A stretch of DNA of 64,000 nt from Hymenobacter sp. 5317J-9 (GCF_022921075.1 NZ_CP095050.1:3286001-3350000), one strand, 5' to 3'; shown: positions 42,041 to 51,939, numbered from the stretch's first letter. The notes: generated by a model not told the origin, from the sequence alone. Numbers and translations are program-made.

Positions 42041-42072
42041 AAAAAAGGCAGCCCGATGGGGCTGCCTTTTTT
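42041..42072. terminator. Bidirectional terminator between folA and porU
   Basis: AAAAAAGGCAGCCC / GGGCTGCCTTTTTT around GAT, between convergent folA (+) and porU (-). Confidence 0.9.
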
Positions 42073-42089
42073 GCTTGCCGGCGCAGGTG

Positions 42090-45000
42090 CTACCGCATGA
42101 GCACCAGCTTGCCCCAGTCGTTTTTAAAGGCCTGGTCGCCGGCGGTGGCGCGGTGCTTGAAGTCGCCGTTGGGGTCGTCCAGCGCCACGCGGTAGAGGTA
42201 GGTGCCGTTGGCGAGGCGGTCGCCGTAGGTATCGGTGCCGTCCCAGGCGTATTCCGAGATGTTGTTGCCGATGTGCAGCGGGCCCAGCTCGCTCATGAAA
42301 ATCTCACGCACCACGCGGCCGGTGAGGCTCATAATCTGGATTTTCATGTTGGTGGGCAGCTGCTGGCCGGTCAGCGTGAACACGAAGCGGGCCTTGCTCA
42401 CCACCGGGTTGGGGTACGGGTACACGTTGGAAATCTGCGAGGTACTCACTACCTCAAATTTCACTTGGAACTCCTGGGTGCCGGCAGCCGAGTTGCTGGG
42501 GTCGCGGCCCTGCACTTTCAGCGTGTACATACCGTCGGCGAGCGCGGCGCTCTGGCCGGGCTCGTAGGTGAGCGTGGCCAAGCTGCCGTTGCTGGTGTCG
42601 ACGGTGAAGCGCACGTTGCTGCCCGCCAAGTTCACCGGCGTGCCGCCGGCCTGGCCCGGGCCCAGCAGCGTGACGGTGAAGGCCGACGCGCTGGTGATGT
42701 GGCGCAGCTTGTCCTCATCCTTCAGCTGAATGGTGATGACCGGCCGTGCCGATACCAGCTCGCCGTTGAGGATGTGGCGGCCGTCGACGGCCACGTCGAG
42801 CACCGGCGGCAGGTTGGGGTCGGCCACGCAGAATTGCGAGAGGTTCAGCTCGTTGTTGAACAGGTTTTGCTCGGGCTGCGCGTTCGGCGTGGGGTTCACC
42901 GTCACCTTGGTGGTGTAGCAGCCAAACACGCCCAGCATGGGCACTTTGGCAAACACGGTGACGGTGGAGTCGCCCTTCAGCTGCCTCGGGAAGGTCACGT
43001 ACACCGGCGGACGTGTCACGTTGCCCTGGGTCAGCTCGACCTTGGCCCGCAGCGGCGTACCGAAGCTAAACGGCGTCACGTTCTCAAACACAACCGGAAT
43101 GGTGAGCGTGCCGTTGCCCAGCACCTGGGCCGTGAGGGTGGCGGGGTCGTAAGCATTGGCGGGCTGGGCCAGGTCGCGGCGCACCACCCCTTCGGGCACG
43201 CCCTGATAGGTAATGAACCATTCTTTCAGCTGGGGCGCCTGGCGACGGGCGGTGTCCTGCATGGTCAATTCCAGCTGCAGGTTGGGGTACTGCTTGGCCG
43301 AAATGGTGCTCAGCGAGTAGCCGCCGCGGCTGGGCGAGCCGGCCGGCACGCTGGCCACCAGCACCCGGCTGTTGCCCAGCGTGTCGATGCCAATCACCTT
43401 GAGGGTGTAGCTGCTCGTGGCGTTGGGCTCGCGCTGAATCCAGTGGTAAAGGCTTTCCCAGCTCTTGGCCGGGCCGATGCGCACCGACGTCACGGTGCCG
43501 CGCGTGGTGGGCGTGCGCAGCGTATCCGAGAAGCTGATGATTTGGCTGTAGCGCGGGCCGGCCGCCGGGGCGGCGCTCGGGCCCTGCTCGCGTATCGCAC
43601 GGCCGCCCGTGGCGCGCTTCTGCGCCAGCAGCGTGAAGGGGTCGCCGTTCTGCAGCTGGTTCACCAGCTGCGAGCCCAGCAGCGAGCTGAAGACGGCACG
43701 CACGCTGGTCAGGCTGGGCCAGCGCAGGCGGTTCATGCTCACCACGGCCACGTAAGCGCCATCGGGCACCGCCGCTAGGAAGGTGTTCAGTTGCGCCTGC
43801 CGCGCGGCGCTGTTGTTAAGGGTATTGAGGGTATCGGCGGCGTTGGCGGGGTCGGTGCCGAAGATGTAGAATTGCTGCGTGCCCTGGCCGCATGTGCCTG
43901 GGGCGGGCAGGCCGCCTACCGGACGCAGCGTGCGCTCATCGTACACGGCAATCAGCAGGTTGGGCGTGTTGCGGGCGCACAGCCCCAGCGTGGGCGGCGC
44001 CAACGCGTTAGCAATGATGCCCAGGCCCGAGGTAACGGGGAATGTAGCCGCCGCTCCCGGCAGCCCACCGCCCGCCGTGCGCAGCAATAGGGGCGCATTC
44101 TCGGTGCTGAAAGACCAACGGCCGGAAGGCGACACTTCGACGCCCGTGCGCTGGTCGCGCCGGAACTGGGCAACGTGACTTTGCGACCACCCGCCCGCCG
44201 TGCGGCCCTGAATGATGCGGAACGAGCTCACGGCCCAGTTGGGGTCTTCGTCGGCCGTAGGCGTCTGGAAGCGCACGCGCCAGTACCACACCACGCTGTC
44301 GCGCCCGGCCACGGAGGGCAGCACGGGCCGCCAGCTGGGCGTGAGCGTAGCCGTCACGGGGCCCGAAGCCCGCTTCAGGGAGCTGCCAAACGCCGCGCTG
44401 GTGTCGGCTTCAAACTCGTAGACCCGGGAGGTGCCCAGCGGGTCGTTGGTCTGGGCCACCAAGCGGGGCTGGTTATTGCCCACAATGGCAAACTCTGCCG
44501 GGTGCAGCGTGGTAACGCCGCCCCGCAGGAAGGTGTAGTTGATGAGCGCAATGTTGTTGGTTTCGTCGCTCTCGGCCACGTCGTTATTATAGTCGAGCTC
44601 TACCTTAAAAGTATTGACTCCAAACACGTTGACACCCGCCGGGTTCGGCAGGCGGAAATCGTAGGTGGCGCTGCCCTGGGGTCCCTGCGCGAAAGTTTTG
44701 GTGTACACCAGCGGCGCGTTGGCCCCTACCGTGCGCGTCACCCGAATCCGCACCGAATCGGTGGTGACGCGGCGCGGGTTGCTCACGCCTATCAGCAGCG
44801 AAAAGGTGCTGGAGTTGGCCGTCACGGTCATCTCCGGCGCCACGGGCCGAATGGCCAGCGTGGCGTTGCTCACCTGGAAATCAGGCAGCGCCGGCGCGTA
44901 CAGCGTAATGGCGGGGTCGCCGTGCCACACGGTGCCCAGCAGCTGCTCGGTGGCAATGTCATCGGGGTTCGAGGCGGGGTTGAACGTGCCGCTGGGCGTG

Positions 45001-47300
45001 CGCTGCAACTGCCGCACGGTTTCGTTGTACACGGCCGTGAAGGGTTTGCCGAACCAGGTTGGGTCGTTGTAGAGCAGCTTGGTGTAGAGGTCCTTGGAAA
45101 TGTCCAGGTACGCATCAAAACCAAAGCCCGTGGTGCCCATGCAGCCAATGGCGCCTTTGTTGGCCGAAAACAGCCAGTCCTCGAAAAAGGTGGGCGAGGT
45201 GCCGTACAAGTTGCCCGCAAAACACCCGTCGAACATCATCACCGGGTACTTGCCGGGGTTGTTGTAGGTCGGGTTTTTCGTTGGCGTGCCGATGTCGAGG
45301 GCAAACGACGTATTCGAGCCGTGCCCAAAATATTGAATCACACCCAGGCCAGTGTTGAGGTACTGGGTGATGTCGGCGTCTACCAGTAGCGAGCTGCCCA
45401 CGGGGTTTACCACCTGCCGTTCAATGGTGGTCACCACCCGGCCCCCAAACAGCGGGCGCTCCGCGTGCAGTTTGTACTTGTCTACAAAGCCCTTGAAGCG
45501 GACAAACTGGAATGTATCGTTGCCGCCCGTGAGGTGCAGCACGTTTTTGCGCCAGGGCTGGTCGCCGGCCCGCTCGTATTCGCGGAGCTTGCTGAGGTAA
45601 ATCATGACCTGGGCCGGCGTGGTCACGGTGAGGCGTCCGGTATTCAGCTTGGCCGCAAAGTCGTTGTTGGCAAAGTCCGCCGACAACAGGTTGTCCGACA
45701 CCGAGCGCGTGCTGGTGGGCACCAGGTCTATGCCCCGCTCCCCGAGCGTGCGCGGCGCGTTTTGGATGAGCGTAAAAAACCGGTTTCCGCCGTCCGAGGG
45801 CTCAATGCCTTTGCCCAGCAGCAGCAGGTAGCGCTGGCTGCCGGCCGGGCTGGCCGCGGCCATCCAGCGGGCAAAGTGCCGCATGGCCAGCCACGACCGG
45901 TCGCCGTAGCCAAACTGGTCGTAGAGCTGGAAGGTGGTCACCATGAGGGTATCGTAGCGCACCAGGCCGGGGCCGGGGTTGGCGCGGTACTTTGCGTACT
46001 CGAGGGCGGCATTGGCGACGCCGGCCGCGGGCCTCATCAACTGCGGGTGCGTGATGATGATGAAGTTGGCCAGCGCCGGGTTGATGGTGCGGAACGTGAC
46101 CCGTCGGGCCGGCAGCGGCGGGCGCGGGGCCACGGCTTCGTCGGCCAGCAGCAGGGTGTGCGTGGCCGCGGCGTTGGCGTCCGGAAACACAAACCGGCGG
46201 CGGGTGCCGCTGGCAGTGCTCACCACGCGCTGCACGTTGTAGAGGTCCTGCACGTCGAAGCCGGCCACGGTCGCCGGAATTGAGTCGTTGTCGAACTCGT
46301 AGGTGGCCGGCCCAGCCAGGGTCGAGTCGTTCTGAAATAACACGCCGGGCTCGTTGCGGAACCAGCGGTTGGCCTGCGGCACCACGAACCGCACGTAGAC
46401 GGCATAAAAGGCGTCGCCCGCGGCCCCCCGCGTGGTGATGCGAATGCGCCCGTCGCGGTCCACGTCGGAGCGCAGCAAGGCAAAGGTTTGCCGGTATTTC
46501 ACCCGCCCGCTCCAGCGCATCACGCCCAGGCTGCGCAGGCGCCCGGCCCGGCCCACCAGCACTTCCGCGGCGTGGGCCGCACTGGGCGTGTTGTCGTCGT
46601 TGGCCCCGTACATCATCACTTCCACTTTCGGCGCGGGCCCCGTTGGGGCCACGCCGCGAATGATGTCATTCGAGGGAATTGAGTCCAGGCCGCCGCCGTT
46701 GAAATAGCCTTCGGCCGGTTCCACCCACGGCAGGTACACGTCGGGCGTCTTGGGCAGCTCGATGTAAAACCCGATGCGCAGGTTGAGCTGGTTGTGCAGG
46801 CGGTGCGGGTGCACCGCCCCGCCGGCGGCCGTGGGTTGGGCCATGTGGCGTCCCTGCACCCCGGCCTTCCAGGTGATGAAGTAGCTGGCCGTGTCGGTGT
46901 AGTAGTTGTAGTACTGGTGGGGTTGGTCCTGCGGGCGCTTGTAAAGCTCCACGTCGAGCTTGCCGTCGTTGTGCACAGCGTAGAACTCGATGAAGGACGT
47001 GGGGTCGAGCACGGTTTGGTTGCCGCCCACATAGGTGGCCACTTCCCGGCCCCGCCGCCAGATTTGCAGCTGGCCAGGTGCCACGCCCGTGATGCCGGAC
47101 TGAGTCAAATACTGGTAGTCAAGCTTATATAAGCCGTCATTCAGGATTTTGATTTTGTAATAGGTCTGGCCCGGCACTATCCACTCGTTGCCGACCTGGG
47201 CCGGCGTCTGGGCTTGCGCCGGGCCCAGGCCCAGCCACAGCACCATTGCCACCAGCCACACCCCGCACCGTTGCACCGTTTGCCTGTAGTTGTTGTACAT
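42090..47300 (-). CDS. porU: T9SS C-terminal signal peptidase (sortase) PorU
   Basis: About 1736 residues from ATG 47300, chosen because it starts a signal peptide (LVAMVLWLGLGPAQAQ); an ATG 8 codons upstream is possible. PorU is the gingipain-like (C25) cysteine peptidase that removes the C-terminal sorting signal of T9SS cargo at the cell surface and attaches anionic LPS. The catalytic His is in YFGHGSNTSF and the Cys in MMFDGCFAGNLYG (about residues 660-700). Beta-rich domains follow. The C-terminus itself looks like a FlgD/sorting-type domain (YPYPNPVVSKARFVFTLTG...YLYRVALDDPNG), as in PorU of Porphyromonas. porV lies 74 bases upstream, in the same direction. Confidence 0.92.
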   Translation of the reverse strand: MYNNYRQTVQRCGVWLVAMVLWLGLGPAQAQTPAQVGNEWIVPGQTYYKIKILNDGLYKLDYQYLTQSGITGVAPGQLQIWRRGREVATYVGGNQTVLDPTSFIEFYAVHNDGKLDVELYKRPQDQPHQYYNYYTDTASYFITWKAGVQGRHMAQPTAAGGAVHPHRLHNQLNLRIGFYIELPKTPDVYLPWVEPAEGYFNGGGLDSIPSNDIIRGVAPTGPAPKVEVMMYGANDDNTPSAAHAAEVLVGRAGRLRSLGVMRWSGRVKYRQTFALLRSDVDRDGRIRITTRGAAGDAFYAVYVRFVVPQANRWFRNEPGVLFQNDSTLAGPATYEFDNDSIPATVAGFDVQDLYNVQRVVSTASGTRRRFVFPDANAAATHTLLLADEAVAPRPPLPARRVTFRTINPALANFIIITHPQLMRPAAGVANAALEYAKYRANPGPGLVRYDTLMVTTFQLYDQFGYGDRSWLAMRHFARWMAAASPAGSQRYLLLLGKGIEPSDGGNRFFTLIQNAPRTLGERGIDLVPTSTRSVSDNLLSADFANNDFAAKLNTGRLTVTTPAQVMIYLSKLREYERAGDQPWRKNVLHLTGGNDTFQFVRFKGFVDKYKLHAERPLFGGRVVTTIERQVVNPVGSSLLVDADITQYLNTGLGVIQYFGHGSNTSFALDIGTPTKNPTYNNPGKYPVMMFDGCFAGNLYGTSPTFFEDWLFSANKGAIGCMGTTGFGFDAYLDISKDLYTKLLYNDPTWFGKPFTAVYNETVRQLQRTPSGTFNPASNPDDIATEQLLGTVWHGDPAITLYAPALPDFQVSNATLAIRPVAPEMTVTANSSTFSLLIGVSNPRRVTTDSVRIRVTRTVGANAPLVYTKTFAQGPQGSATYDFRLPNPAGVNVFGVNTFKVELDYNNDVAESDETNNIALINYTFLRGGVTTLHPAEFAIVGNNQPRLVAQTNDPLGTSRVYEFEADTSAAFGSSLKRASGPVTATLTPSWRPVLPSVAGRDSVVWYWRVRFQTPTADEDPNWAVSSFRIIQGRTAGGWSQSHVAQFRRDQRTGVEVSPSGRWSFSTENAPLLLRTAGGGLPGAAATFPVTSGLGIIANALAPPTLGLCARNTPNLLIAVYDERTLRPVGGLPAPGTCGQGTQQFYIFGTDPANAADTLNTLNNSAARQAQLNTFLAAVPDGAYVAVVSMNRLRWPSLTSVRAVFSSLLGSQLVNQLQNGDPFTLLAQKRATGGRAIREQGPSAAPAAGPRYSQIISFSDTLRTPTTRGTVTSVRIGPAKSWESLYHWIQREPNATSSYTLKVIGIDTLGNSRVLVASVPAGSPSRGGYSLSTISAKQYPNLQLELTMQDTARRQAPQLKEWFITYQGVPEGVVRRDLAQPANAYDPATLTAQVLGNGTLTIPVVFENVTPFSFGTPLRAKVELTQGNVTRPPVYVTFPRQLKGDSTVTVFAKVPMLGVFGCYTTKVTVNPTPNAQPEQNLFNNELNLSQFCVADPNLPPVLDVAVDGRHILNGELVSARPVITIQLKDEDKLRHITSASAFTVTLLGPGQAGGTPVNLAGSNVRFTVDTSNGSLATLTYEPGQSAALADGMYTLKVQGRDPSNSAAGTQEFQVKFEVVSTSQISNVYPYPNPVVSKARFVFTLTGQQLPTNMKIQIMSLTGRVVREIFMSELGPLHIGNNISEYAWDGTDTYGDRLANGTYLYRVALDDPNGDFKHRATAGDQAFKNDWGKLVLMR

Positions 47301-47374
47301 ACTTCCTAATTGGTAGATTATCATTCTTTTGAACAGCGGACAATGCTCTTACCGAAAGGGCTGCCAGGGCTGTC

Positions 47375-48502
47375 TTATTTAAAGCCGTAGCCGAGCGATA
47401 CGATGAGCGAATTGGTTTGCGAGGTACTGCCCAGCTTCTCTACAGCGAGGCGCGACAGGGCCAAGTCGACGCGCAGGCCGCTGACGGCCACGCCAGCGCC
47501 GAGGCTGTATTGCCCTTTCCAGTTGCTCTCGTACTCGTTGTTGGCGTTTTTGGTGAAGCTCTGAATCTTCTGAAAATTGCCGGCGCCGCCACGCAGAAAC
47601 ACCAGGTTCTTGTAGCCGATTTCGAGGCCCACGCGCGGGTCCACGCTCACGGCGCTGCTCGATACCAGCGTGTTGCGCTTGCCGTCGGTGGTGGCTTCCA
47701 AGTCCACGGCCAGTAGAGCCGAGAACTGCTTGGGCAGCTCCACGCGTCGGCCGATGCCCAGCACGAGGCGCGGCAGCGTGATTTCGGCGCTGTTGGTGGG
47801 GATGGTGTCCGTTTTGGCCAGGGTGCTGGTGAGGCCCTTGCGGTATTCGTCGGCGTTGATGGTCCACTGCGTGAACGTGGTGGTGATGTCGCGCGCCATC
47901 AGGCCCATGTTCCAGCCCTTATGGTTGTATTGCAGGCCCGCGTCGATGCCGAAGCCGTAGCCTTTGCCGAAGTTGCCGACGTTGCGGTAGATGATTTTGG
48001 CGTTGGCGCCCACGCTCAAGCCTTCCACCTGGGCCACCTTGCGGGCGTACGACACCAGCAGGGCGTAGTCGGCCACCGAGAAGTAGGTGATGCGGTCGTA
48101 GTGCACGCCGCCGTACTCATCAAGCAGGGAGCGGGTGTCGGCAATGTTGTCGACGCCCAGGCGCATCACGCTCACGCCAATGGTGCTTTTGTCGTCGAGC
48201 GGGGTCGAGAAGGCCGCAAAATCGTTTTTCACGATGCCCGAAAACAGCTCGGAGTGCATCAGCACCGCGTCGTATTTGCGGGTTTGGTTGGCCAAGCCGG
48301 CCGGGTTCCAGTAGCCGGAGGTGGCGTCGCTGGCCAGGCTCACCTGCACCTTGCCCATGCCCAGGGCACGGGCCCCCACGCCAAGGTTGAGGAATTCGTT
48401 GCTGTATTTGGGCGCTTTGGTTTGGGCCGCAGCCGGCAAGGCCAGCGCAGCCGTGGCACCCAGCACAAGCAGCCCGCGGGCAGCCGAGGAAAGTTGGGAC
48501 AT
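47375..48502 (-). CDS. porV: T9SS outer-membrane shuttle protein PorV
   Basis: 375 residues from ATG 48502, which begins a signal peptide (LLVLGATAALALPAAAQ). A 14-stranded FadL-like outer-membrane barrel follows: EFLNLGVGARALGMGKVQVS at the N-terminus of the mature part, then alternating strands to the C-terminal LIVSLGYGFK. PorV takes cargo from the SprA translocon and delivers it to PorU. Gene order porV-porU matches other Bacteroidota. Likely co-transcribed with porU, which starts 74 bases downstream. Confidence 0.92.
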   Translation of the reverse strand: MSQLSSAARGLLVLGATAALALPAAAQTKAPKYSNEFLNLGVGARALGMGKVQVSLASDATSGYWNPAGLANQTRKYDAVLMHSELFSGIVKNDFAAFSTPLDDKSTIGVSVMRLGVDNIADTRSLLDEYGGVHYDRITYFSVADYALLVSYARKVAQVEGLSVGANAKIIYRNVGNFGKGYGFGIDAGLQYNHKGWNMGLMARDITTTFTQWTINADEYRKGLTSTLAKTDTIPTNSAEITLPRLVLGIGRRVELPKQFSALLAVDLEATTDGKRNTLVSSSAVSVDPRVGLEIGYKNLVFLRGGAGNFQKIQSFTKNANNEYESNWKGQYSLGAGVAVSGLRVDLALSRLAVEKLGSTSQTNSLIVSLGYGFK

Positions 48503-48877
48503 AGAAAGGTAGTGAAGAGGTTTTGCGCCGTCGCAACGCAAGTTACTCCAAGTTAGTGCGTCCGGCCCGCGAATTTCGGGCCAACTGCGCCCGGCCGCCG
48601 GCCCCGGCTATGTACGGCAGCACCGGCCCGCCCGGTTGGCCCCGCTCCTGCCTTAGCTGGTTGGCGTAGCGGTTGGCGCCGGTGGGCGCGCGCCAGCCGC
48701 CTTTGCCACTCACAAGCGGAGAATCAACAAAACGCAATAAAAATTTTCTTCCTGATTATCAATGTGTAAAATATTTTTTTACCCATTCTGCTTGAATTAT
48801 TTATCCAGTACCTTGCGTTACAAAGTACCTACCATACATTTGTACTGTTTCTCACCCACTAGTAATTCGCAACGCCC
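48503..48877. other. Divergent intergenic region between porV and padR
   Basis: 375 bases without a gene. The porV-proximal half is GC-rich with short GGCC-type palindromes. The padR-proximal half (48735-48870) is AT-rich and holds the padR promoter. No RNA gene was recognised. Confidence 0.5.
48806..48847 (+). promoter_or_regulatory. padR promoter with three GTAC motifs
   Basis: A good Bacteroidota promoter: TTG at 48813-48815, a 19-base spacer and TACATTTG at 48835-48842, 35 bases before the padR ATG. GTAC occurs at 48808, 48825 and 48842, exactly 17 bases apart, and the outer copies form CAGTAC / GTACTG. This is a likely PadR operator. Confidence 0.65.
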
Positions 48878-49225
48878 ATGAAACTCGAGAACACCCAGGT
48901 TCAGATGCGCAAGGGAATCCTTGAGTTCTGCATTCTGGAAATCATCGCCCGCGGCGAAGCCTACGCCTCCGACATGCTGGAGGAGCTGACTTCGGCCCGC
49001 ATGATAGTGGTGGAGGGCACCCTCTACCCGCTCCTGACGCGCCTGAAAAACGCCTCGCTCCTGGACTATGTCTGGAAGGAGAGCACCAGCGGCCCGCCCC
49101 GCAAATACTACACCCTGACCGACACCGGTCGCCAGTTCCTGAACGAGCTGCGCGACACCTGGGAGGAAATGGCCACGTCGGTGGGCATCATCCGGCACAG
49201 CGCGCCACCCAAGCCCGCCGCCTGA
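48878..49225 (+). CDS. PadR family transcriptional regulator
   Basis: 115 residues. The winged-helix PadR fold is obvious: RKGILEFCILEIIARGEAYASDMLEEL, then VVEGTLYPLLTRLKNASLLDYVW and the wing ESTSGPPRKYYTLTDTG. PadR proteins are usually autoregulated repressors that control an adjacent gene. The next gene encodes the PspC/GIN protein 62 bases downstream, a pairing common in this phylum. The effector ligand is unknown. The promoter carries evenly spaced GTAC motifs that may be its binding sites. Confidence 0.92.
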   Translation: MKLENTQVQMRKGILEFCILEIIARGEAYASDMLEELTSARMIVVEGTLYPLLTRLKNASLLDYVWKESTSGPPRKYYTLTDTGRQFLNELRDTWEEMATSVGIIRHSAPPKPAA

Positions 49226-49287
49226 GTTCACCGTCTTTTTCCTTCCCCACTCACCAGCATTAAACGGCCGTTTTTCAGCCATTTACC

Positions 49288-51939
49288 ATGAAAAAGAACA
49301 TCAGCATCAACCTGCAAGGGATTATCTTTCACATCGAGGAAGACGGTTTTGAGGTGCTCAGCCGCTACCTGGCCGAAGTGAAGGCGCACTTTGCCAACTA
49401 CCGCGGCCACGAGGACATTGTGGCCGACATCGAGGGCCGCATTGCCGAGCTCTTCTCGGTGCGCCTCTCCCCCATGCAGCAGGTCATCAGCCTGGACGAC
49501 GTGAACGCCATGATGGCCAAGATGGGCCGCGTGAGCGACTTCGCCCCCGACGCCGACGAGGATGACGAAGCACCCGAAACGGCTTACGCCGCGGGCACCT
49601 CGGCCAATGCTTCGGCTGGCTTTGGCGGTGCCGCCACCGCCGTGCCACCCACGGCCACGGCCGAAACCGGCGAGGCCAAGCGCCTGTACCGCGACATGGC
49701 CAACCGCAAAATAGCGGGCGTGGCCGCCGGCATCGCCCAATACTTCGCCGTGAACCCGCTCTGGATTCGCCTGGCCTTGGTGTTTGGCACCATCTCCCTG
49801 CCGGCCGTCAACATCTGGTCGCGGCACAACAGCCGGATTGACTTTGGTGGCTGGGTGGTGCTGGGCTACATCATTCTCTGGATTTTGCTGCCCAAGCGCT
49901 ACGACGCCCCCGCCCACCCCGAGGCGCTGCTGAACTCGGGCCCGCTGGCCGGCCGCCGCTTGTTCCGCGACACCGGCACCGGCAAAGTAGCGGGCGTGGC
50001 CGCCGGCCTGGCCGCCTATTTCAACATCGACGTGACCCTGGTGCGCGTGATTATGCTGGCCGGCTTGTTTGCGGGCGGCTTCACCTTCCTGCTCTACATC
50101 ATTCTTTGGATAGTCTTGCCCGAGGCCAAAACGGTCTCGGACAAGCTCCGTATGCGCGGCGACAACATCACGCTGGAGAGCTTCGACAGCAGCGCCCGCA
50201 ACAACGCCTTCGCCGACGGCCCCATCACCACCAACCGGCCCCTGGGTGCCTTTGTGGAGGACACCGCCCGTACTCTGCAGCCGGCCGTCAACTTCGTGGG
50301 CTCGGCTATTCGGGTAGTAGCTGGCATTTTGCTCACCATCGTGGGCTTTGGTTGCCTGGTCGCGCTGGCCATTGGCTTGGGCGCCGGCATCGGCCTGCTG
50401 CCTCACTCGCAAAACATCGTGCTGGGCGACGCCCCGGCCCACGTGATGCTGAACGGCGTGCCCCGGTGGGGCCTGCTGGCCGGCTTCCTGGCCTTCGGCA
50501 TTCCGGCCTTGTCGCTGCTGCTCGGTGGCCTGAACATGCTCTTCCGTCACTCCTTCATGAACCGTACGGTGAGCCTGTCGCTGCTGGGCCTGTGGCTGCT
50601 GAGCGTGGTGGGCGTGGTGACGGCCGTGGCCCAGCAAAGCCGCGAGTACCAGTACGACGCCCAGGTGGAGCAGCTAGAGCGCTACCCCAAGCTGAGCACG
50701 CCGGTTCTGCTGCTGGACCGCCGCCACGTTGACCGCCAGTGGGAGCAGCACGTGGAACTGCGCCTGGCCGCCGCCGACAGCGGCAGCGTGGTGGAAGTGC
50801 TGCGCACCATGAGCTCGAAAGGCTCGAGCGAGGCCGTAGCCCGGCGCAACGCCCTCACCAGCATCGACTACACCATCCGGTCCAGCGGCGACTCTTCGCT
50901 GGTGCTCGACGACCATTTTTCCTTCCTGCCCGACGCCCGGTACCGCAACCAGGAACTGACCGTGACCCTGCGCCTGCCCCTGGACCGCACCTTCCGCCTC
51001 AGCCGTGACTTTGCTTACGACCTGCTCGGTGACGACAACTTCGTGAACAACCACCGCCCCGAAGACCCCGAAACCCGCCGCTACCGGCTGAGCGGCAACA
51101 AGCTGGAGTGCATTGGCTGCACCGACGAGCAGCTGGGCAAGGACGAAGACGAGGACAACTCGTCGAGCTACGACAGCAGCGACGACGATAACAGCAGCGA
51201 CGAAGACAACGACGGCGACAGCAACGGCAAAGGCGGCATCACGCTCAACTACGGCGGCGCCCCATCCTTCGACACCGACCTGAACAGCTACGGCGGCGGC
51301 CGCCGCAACTTCGACGAGTCCGGCTTCAACCGGGTGAGCGTGGTGGGCGGCTACCGCGTGGTGGTGCGCAAGGGCAACGCCTTCAAGATTGAGGCCGCCG
51401 GCAACGAAGGCGTGCTCAGCGACATCCGGGTGGAGCGCGACGGCGACGAACTGCAAATCAAGTCCCGCGACAACACGTCCCTCTTTGGCCGCCGCTGGAG
51501 CAACGACGACAAGAAAGTGCTCATCGTCATCGACATGCCCCGCATCGAGCGCATCGAGCTGGCCGGCGCCGTGCAGGCCGACCTCGGCGGCTTCGACCGC
51601 CAGGACGAGCTGCGCGTGGAGCAGGCCGGCGCCAGCCACCTGCGCCTCAATGGCAACTACGGCACCCTGCGGCTGAACCAGGCCGGCGCTTGCCGCACCA
51701 CCGCCACCGGCCAGGCCGACGTGCTGGACCTCGACGCCGCCGGCGCCTGCGAGCTGGCCGCCGCCAACCTAAAAACCCGCACCGCTACCGTGGAAGTGGC
51801 CGGCGTGTGCAAAGCCCGCGTCAACGTGACCGAAAGCATCAAGGGCGAAGCCGTGGGTGCCAGCGAGATAGCCTACAGCGGCCAGCCCAAAAACGTAGAC
51901 ATGGACTCCACCGGCCCGTCGAGCGTCAAGCGCTTATAA
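49288..51939 (+). CDS. PspC and head-GIN (DUF2807) envelope protein
   Basis: 883 residues. N-terminal cytoplasmic domain (1-90; IIFHIEEDGFEVLSRYLAEVK). Two PspC domains follow, at about 131-210 (YRDMANRKIAGVAAGIAQYF) and 227-290 (FRDTGTGKVAGVAAGLAAYF), each with hydrophobic helices, then more membrane helices to about 460. An acidic linker (DEDEDNSSSYDSSDDD) separates these from a C-terminal right-handed beta-type GIN domain (about 680-883) with repeating AGA-type turns such as ELAGAVQADLGG and LNQAGACRTTATG. PspC is linked to envelope stress responses. Probably repressed by PadR, encoded just upstream. Confidence 0.9.
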   Translation: MKKNISINLQGIIFHIEEDGFEVLSRYLAEVKAHFANYRGHEDIVADIEGRIAELFSVRLSPMQQVISLDDVNAMMAKMGRVSDFAPDADEDDEAPETAYAAGTSANASAGFGGAATAVPPTATAETGEAKRLYRDMANRKIAGVAAGIAQYFAVNPLWIRLALVFGTISLPAVNIWSRHNSRIDFGGWVVLGYIILWILLPKRYDAPAHPEALLNSGPLAGRRLFRDTGTGKVAGVAAGLAAYFNIDVTLVRVIMLAGLFAGGFTFLLYIILWIVLPEAKTVSDKLRMRGDNITLESFDSSARNNAFADGPITTNRPLGAFVEDTARTLQPAVNFVGSAIRVVAGILLTIVGFGCLVALAIGLGAGIGLLPHSQNIVLGDAPAHVMLNGVPRWGLLAGFLAFGIPALSLLLGGLNMLFRHSFMNRTVSLSLLGLWLLSVVGVVTAVAQQSREYQYDAQVEQLERYPKLSTPVLLLDRRHVDRQWEQHVELRLAAADSGSVVEVLRTMSSKGSSEAVARRNALTSIDYTIRSSGDSSLVLDDHFSFLPDARYRNQELTVTLRLPLDRTFRLSRDFAYDLLGDDNFVNNHRPEDPETRRYRLSGNKLECIGCTDEQLGKDEDEDNSSSYDSSDDDNSSDEDNDGDSNGKGGITLNYGGAPSFDTDLNSYGGGRRNFDESGFNRVSVVGGYRVVVRKGNAFKIEAAGNEGVLSDIRVERDGDELQIKSRDNTSLFGRRWSNDDKKVLIVIDMPRIERIELAGAVQADLGGFDRQDELRVEQAGASHLRLNGNYGTLRLNQAGACRTTATGQADVLDLDAAGACELAAANLKTRTATVEVAGVCKARVNVTESIKGEAVGASEIAYSGQPKNVDMDSTGPSSVKRL

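Noticed and set aside
42075..43778. Long + strand reading frame opposite porU
   Set aside because: Composition is typical of antisense GC-rich coding sequence, and porU is unambiguous on the other strand.
48543..48737. Minus-strand frame upstream of porV
   Set aside because: Low-complexity, no family features, and it lies in a GC-rich spacer with short palindromes.
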